Source: an uncultured Oscillospiraceae bacterium
GTDB taxonomy: Bacteria; Bacillota; Clostridia; Oscillospirales; Oscillospiraceae
Length of the DNA: 33,446 nt
Direction of reading: 5' to 3'
NCBI GenBank assembly: GCA_910579595.1
Contig: CAJTVM010000023.1
Coordinates: 1 to 33,446, forward strand
Shown here in pieces: positions 30,843-33,446 of this stretch; within the stretch, counting starts at the first letter, position 1; each line of letters begins with the position of its first letter. Under the pieces are notes generated by a model. That model was not told the origin of the DNA. It ran no database searches and worked only from the letters and a program-made list of their open reading frames with translations. The translations under genes were made by a program, and so were the position numbers.

Positions 30843-32471
30843 ATGGAACAGACCGTACAGCGCCAGGTGCGGGTGATCCCCGCCACCAAGCAGGCCCGGG
30901 CCGCCGCGCCCCGCAGAGGCGGCAAACAGCGTGTGGCCGCCTACTGCCGGGTGTCCACGGACAGCGAGGAGCAGCTCAACAGCTACGCCGCCCAAAAGAA
31001 CTATTACACCCAGAAAATCGAGGAAAACCCGGACTGGGAGATGGCTGGGGTGTTCGCGGATGAAGGGCTGAGCGGGACAAGCATGAAGAAGCGGAAGGAG
31101 TTCAACCGCATGATCGCCGCCTGTAAGCGGGGGCGGGTGGACATGATCCTCACCAAATCCCTGTCCCGGTTCGCCCGGAACACGGTGGACTGCCTGAAGA
31201 TTGTGCGCCTGCTGAAGGCCCAGGGGATCGGGGTGATGTTTGAGAAGGAGAACATCAACACGCTGACCGAGTCCAGCGAGTTCCTGATCACGCTGTTCAG
31301 CGGCTTCGCCCAGGCGGAGAGTGAGTCCATGAGCCGGAACATCATCTGGGGCAAGCAGAAAAGCGGGGAGGCGGGCCACGTCGCCTTCCAATACAAGAAG
31401 CTGCTGGGCTACCGCAGGGGGCCGGACGGCGGACCGGAGATCGTACCCGAGGAGGCGGAGATGGTGCGGCGTATTTTCCGGCGCTACCTGGAGGGGGCCA
31501 GTTTAGGCGACATCAAAAAGGAGCTGGAGGCGGACGGCGTCCCCACGGCGGAGGCGGTGGAGGGCTGGTCTTATCAGGTGATCCGAAACATCCTCACGAA
31601 TGAAAAATATTGCGGCGACGCTCTGCTGTTCAAGACCCGCACCCTGGATCCCATCAGCAAAAAGACAGTGAAGAACACTGGCGAGTGGCCCATGGTGTAC
31701 ATTGAGGGCAACCACGAGGGAATCGTCCCCAAAGCGGTGTTCCTGCGGGTGCAGGAGGAGATGGCCCGGCGGGCCAGCAAGCGGAAGGTGATGCAGAAGC
31801 ACGGCAGGACGGAGCAGGGGAAATACTCCGGCAGGTACGCCCTCACCGAGCTGCTGGTGTGCGGGGAGTGCGGTTCCCCCTACAAGCGGTGCACCTGGGC
31901 CCGGAACGGGAAGAAGCGGATCGTGTGGCGGTGCGTGTCCCGGCTGGAGTTCGGCACAAAATACTGCCATAACTCGCCCACGCTGGATGAGGACAGGCTC
32001 CACCGGGCCATCCTGGGGACACTGAACGAGTACGGGGCCGCCCGGGGTGAGGCGGCGGCCAGCGCCCTAAAACTGGCCCGGATGGCACAGGGTGGCACAG
32101 AGAGTGGCGATGAAGCGGCTCTGCGGCAGCGGCTGGACGAGCTGGGGGTGGAGCAGGCGGCGCTGGTGGATCAAGCTCTGAAAAACATGGAGGACTCAGA
32201 GCTAAACGCCCGGATGAAGGCGGTGGTGGAGGAGAAGCAGGACATTCTGAATCAGCTGGCGGCGCTCCAAAAGGAGACGGAGCGGCAGGCCCTCCAGGCG
32301 TCCAGGCGGCAGGAGATGGAAGCGTGGCTGACCCGGCAGCCTGATATCCTTACCGAGTACGATGACGGCGTGACCCGCAGGCTGGTGGAGCGGATCACGG
32401 TAGTGGACGCTGAGACCATCCGGGTGAAGCTGAAGGATACCGACGTGGAAATCGAACAGAAGATGTGCTAA
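30843..32471 (+). CDS. Large serine recombinase 2
   Basis: The 542-residue recombinase has catalytic serine in RVAAYCRVSTDSEEQ (Ser38), the SLSRFARNTVD block, a recombinase domain starting near YKKLLGYRRGPDG, a zinc ribbon (LLVCGECGSPYKR ... WRCVSR ... YCHNSP) and a coiled-coil C-terminus. It is complete and has GAGG upstream. It differs clearly from the first recombinase, so this is not a simple recent duplication. The two may act together with the middle protein. Confidence 0.92.
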   Translation: MEQTVQRQVRVIPATKQARAAAPRRGGKQRVAAYCRVSTDSEEQLNSYAAQKNYYTQKIEENPDWEMAGVFADEGLSGTSMKKRKEFNRMIAACKRGRVDMILTKSLSRFARNTVDCLKIVRLLKAQGIGVMFEKENINTLTESSEFLITLFSGFAQAESESMSRNIIWGKQKSGEAGHVAFQYKKLLGYRRGPDGGPEIVPEEAEMVRRIFRRYLEGASLGDIKKELEADGVPTAEAVEGWSYQVIRNILTNEKYCGDALLFKTRTLDPISKKTVKNTGEWPMVYIEGNHEGIVPKAVFLRVQEEMARRASKRKVMQKHGRTEQGKYSGRYALTELLVCGECGSPYKRCTWARNGKKRIVWRCVSRLEFGTKYCHNSPTLDEDRLHRAILGTLNEYGAARGEAAASALKLARMAQGGTESGDEAALRQRLDELGVEQAALVDQALKNMEDSELNARMKAVVEEKQDILNQLAALQKETERQALQASRRQEMEAWLTRQPDILTEYDDGVTRRLVERITVVDAETIRVKLKDTDVEIEQKMC

Positions 32472-32493
32472 TATAGGGATGAGGTGAATTAGG

Positions 32494-33246
32494 ATGGCGG
32501 TGTTCATCACGGGCGACATCCACGGCGATTTCAGCCGATTTAAGAAGGAGGTCTTCTACGAGCAGGCGGAACTGACCAAGGATGACTATATTATTGTGGC
32601 GGGCGACTTCGGCGGGGTGTGGGACGACAGCCCCAACGAGCGGCACTGGCTGGACTGGCTGGATGCCAAGCCGTTCACCACACTGTTTGTGTCCGGCAAC
32701 CACGAGAACTTCGATCTGCTGGCCGCGCTTCCGAAAGAAGAATGGCACGGCGGCATAATCCAGCGGGTGCGGCCCTCGGTGATCCATCTGACGCGGGGGC
32801 AGATCTATGAGATCGAGGGAAAGAAATTCTTCACTATGGGCGGGGCCAGCAGCCACGATATCTCAGGCGGCATTCTGGAGCCGGACGATCCGGCGTTTCG
32901 GAGAAAGCTGCGGCAGCTGAATGCCAGCGGGGCACTGTACCGGGTGAACCACCGATCCTGGTGGGCAGCGGAGCTACCCAGTGAGGAGGAGTACCAAACG
33001 GCCCGGGCCAATCTGGACAAGTGCGGCTGGGCGGTGGACTATATCGTCACCCACTGCTGTTCCACCTCGGTGCAGGACGAACTGGGCGGCGGGGCGTTTC
33101 AGGCCGACCGCCTGACAGATTTTCTGGACGAGGTGGCCCAAAAGTGCAAATTCAAATATTGGTTTTTCGGGCACTACCATGACAATGGGGTTGTTGAGAA
33201 AAAATACGTGCTGCTGTATGAGCAGATCATCAAACTAAAACTGTGA
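32494..33246 (+). CDS. Calcineurin-like metallophosphoesterase
   Basis: The 250-residue protein carries the metal-binding motifs in order: GDIHG (residues 7-11), GDFGG, GNHE, THCC and GHYH. This family hydrolyses phosphoesters with two metal ions; the substrate (nucleotide, protein or DNA end) cannot be told. It lies 22 bases after the recombinase and before a strong terminator, so it belongs to the same transcript. Similar genes are common ICE passengers. Confidence 0.85.
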   Translation: MAVFITGDIHGDFSRFKKEVFYEQAELTKDDYIIVAGDFGGVWDDSPNERHWLDWLDAKPFTTLFVSGNHENFDLLAALPKEEWHGGIIQRVRPSVIHLTRGQIYEIEGKKFFTMGGASSHDISGGILEPDDPAFRRKLRQLNASGALYRVNHRSWWAAELPSEEEYQTARANLDKCGWAVDYIVTHCCSTSVQDELGGGAFQADRLTDFLDEVAQKCKFKYWFFGHYHDNGVVEKKYVLLYEQIIKLKL

Positions 33247-33303
33247 GCGGAAGGAAGCGCCTCGGGGACAGACCCGGGGCGCTTCCTTCCGCTTTCAATT
33301 TTT
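33247..33303 (+). terminator. Very strong rho-independent terminator
   Basis: A 20-bp stem (33247-33266 with 33273-33292, one G-U pair, loop GACAGA) is followed by TTTCAATTTTT. It ends the helicase-recombinase-phosphoesterase transcript directly after the last stop codon and separates it from the promoter that follows. Confidence 0.93.
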
Positions 33304-33306
33304 CTG

Positions 33307-33335
33307 TTGCAAGCTCCCGCTGTTTATGCTATAAT
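33307..33335 (+). promoter_or_regulatory. Strong sigma-70-type promoter facing the right edge
   Basis: TTGCAA (33307-33312), 17-base spacer, TATAAT (33330-33335) with extended -10 TG (TGCTATAAT). It must serve a gene beyond the window. The transcript would begin near 33342. Confidence 0.8.
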
Positions 33336-33392
33336 AAACTTGAAAAAATTGTTGTCATTTTAAGCGGCGGGATAATTCAATAAAACAGAAAA

Positions 33393-33409
33393 CCGTTGCG
33401 GCGCAACGG
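33393..33409 (+). promoter_or_regulatory. Leader hairpin downstream of the promoter
   Basis: CCGTTGC-GGC-GCAACGG forms a perfect 7-bp stem about 50 bases into the expected transcript. GAGGCTGCATCTTTTTTATC follows, with six T. CCCGC near 33317 and GCGGG near 33367 could also pair. This looks like an attenuator-type leader; the general look recalls leaders of ribosomal-protection tetracycline resistance genes, but the gene is outside the window. Confidence 0.4.
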
Positions 33410-33446
33410 ATACGAGGCTGCATCTTTTTTATCAACGTAACACAAG

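Larger units (their letters stand above)
1..33446. mobile_element. Integrative and conjugative element (internal segment)
   Basis: The window holds a type IV secretion set of the kind found on Firmicutes ICEs (PcfB, VirD4, Maff2, VirB6-like, PrgI, VirB4, CHAP hydrolase). Further right are a DinG-like helicase and three genes of the large serine recombinase family. No relaxase, topoisomerase III, DUF4315 or DUF4366 gene is visible, although the last three often follow the CHAP gene in related elements; the metabolic cargo starts there instead. The first gene is cut by the left edge. I saw no att site that I could defend, so the element ends are not placed. Confidence 0.85.

Noticed and set aside
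1..33446. CRISPR arrays, rRNA or tRNA genes
   Set aside because: No regular short repeat-spacer series, rRNA stretch or cloverleaf was found by eye.

Overview
The window is most likely part of an integrative and conjugative element (ICE) of a gut-type Clostridia. The moderately high GC content and the gene set suggest Oscillospiraceae or a relative (Flavonifractor, Oscillibacter and similar); the taxon is inferred from family resemblance, not proven. Neither ICE end is certain: the first gene is cut at the left edge, no relaxase is in view, and the right edge stops inside a promoter and leader whose gene lies outside.

Layout. (1) 1-12261, conjugation module: PcfB/DUF3801, an Xre repressor, a SLOG/DUF1273 protein, VirD4 coupling protein, Maff2, a DNA methyltransferase, VirB6-like protein, PrgI, VirB4 and a CHAP-domain wall hydrolase. 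Three genes on the opposite strand sit inside it: a small membrane protein, a NYN/PIN-type nuclease-like protein and an AlkZ-related protein. (2) 12262-25028, metabolic cargo: a leftward pair (PucR-type regulator, holo-ACP synthase) diverges from a nine-gene rightward operon: butyrate-kinase-type acid kinase, acyl-ACP thioesterase, 2x[4Fe-4S] ferredoxin, AprA/FrdA-like flavoprotein, CpI-like [FeFe]-hydrogenase, thiolase-like enzyme, a Zn-ribbon/OB-fold (DUF35) protein fused to an acyl carrier domain, phosphate acyltransferase and an MFS carboxylate-type transporter. A terminator closes each side. (3) 25029-26250: an Xre gene with its operators, then about 400 nt of dense RNA-like secondary structure. 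(4) 26251-33303: DinG-like helicase, a SHOCT-like small protein, three large-serine-recombinase-family genes (the middle one without a catalytic domain) and a metallophosphoesterase. (5) 33304-33446: a strong promoter and a structured leader running off the right edge.

How the cargo may work (inference). It carries its own acyl carrier domain and the synthase that would arm it with phosphopantetheine. It also has a thiolase/DUF35 pair to make or break a C-C bond on that carrier, a thioesterase and an acyl-phosphate route (phosphate acyltransferase plus kinase) to release or activate the acid with ATP exchange, and a flavoprotein-ferredoxin-hydrogenase set to handle electrons. There is no CoA ligase, CoA transferase, ketoreductase, dehydratase or acyl-CoA dehydrogenase, so it is not an ordinary butyrate or beta-oxidation cluster. 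I do not recognise it as a described pathway, and it is the best candidate for a new system here. The substrate cannot be read from the sequence.
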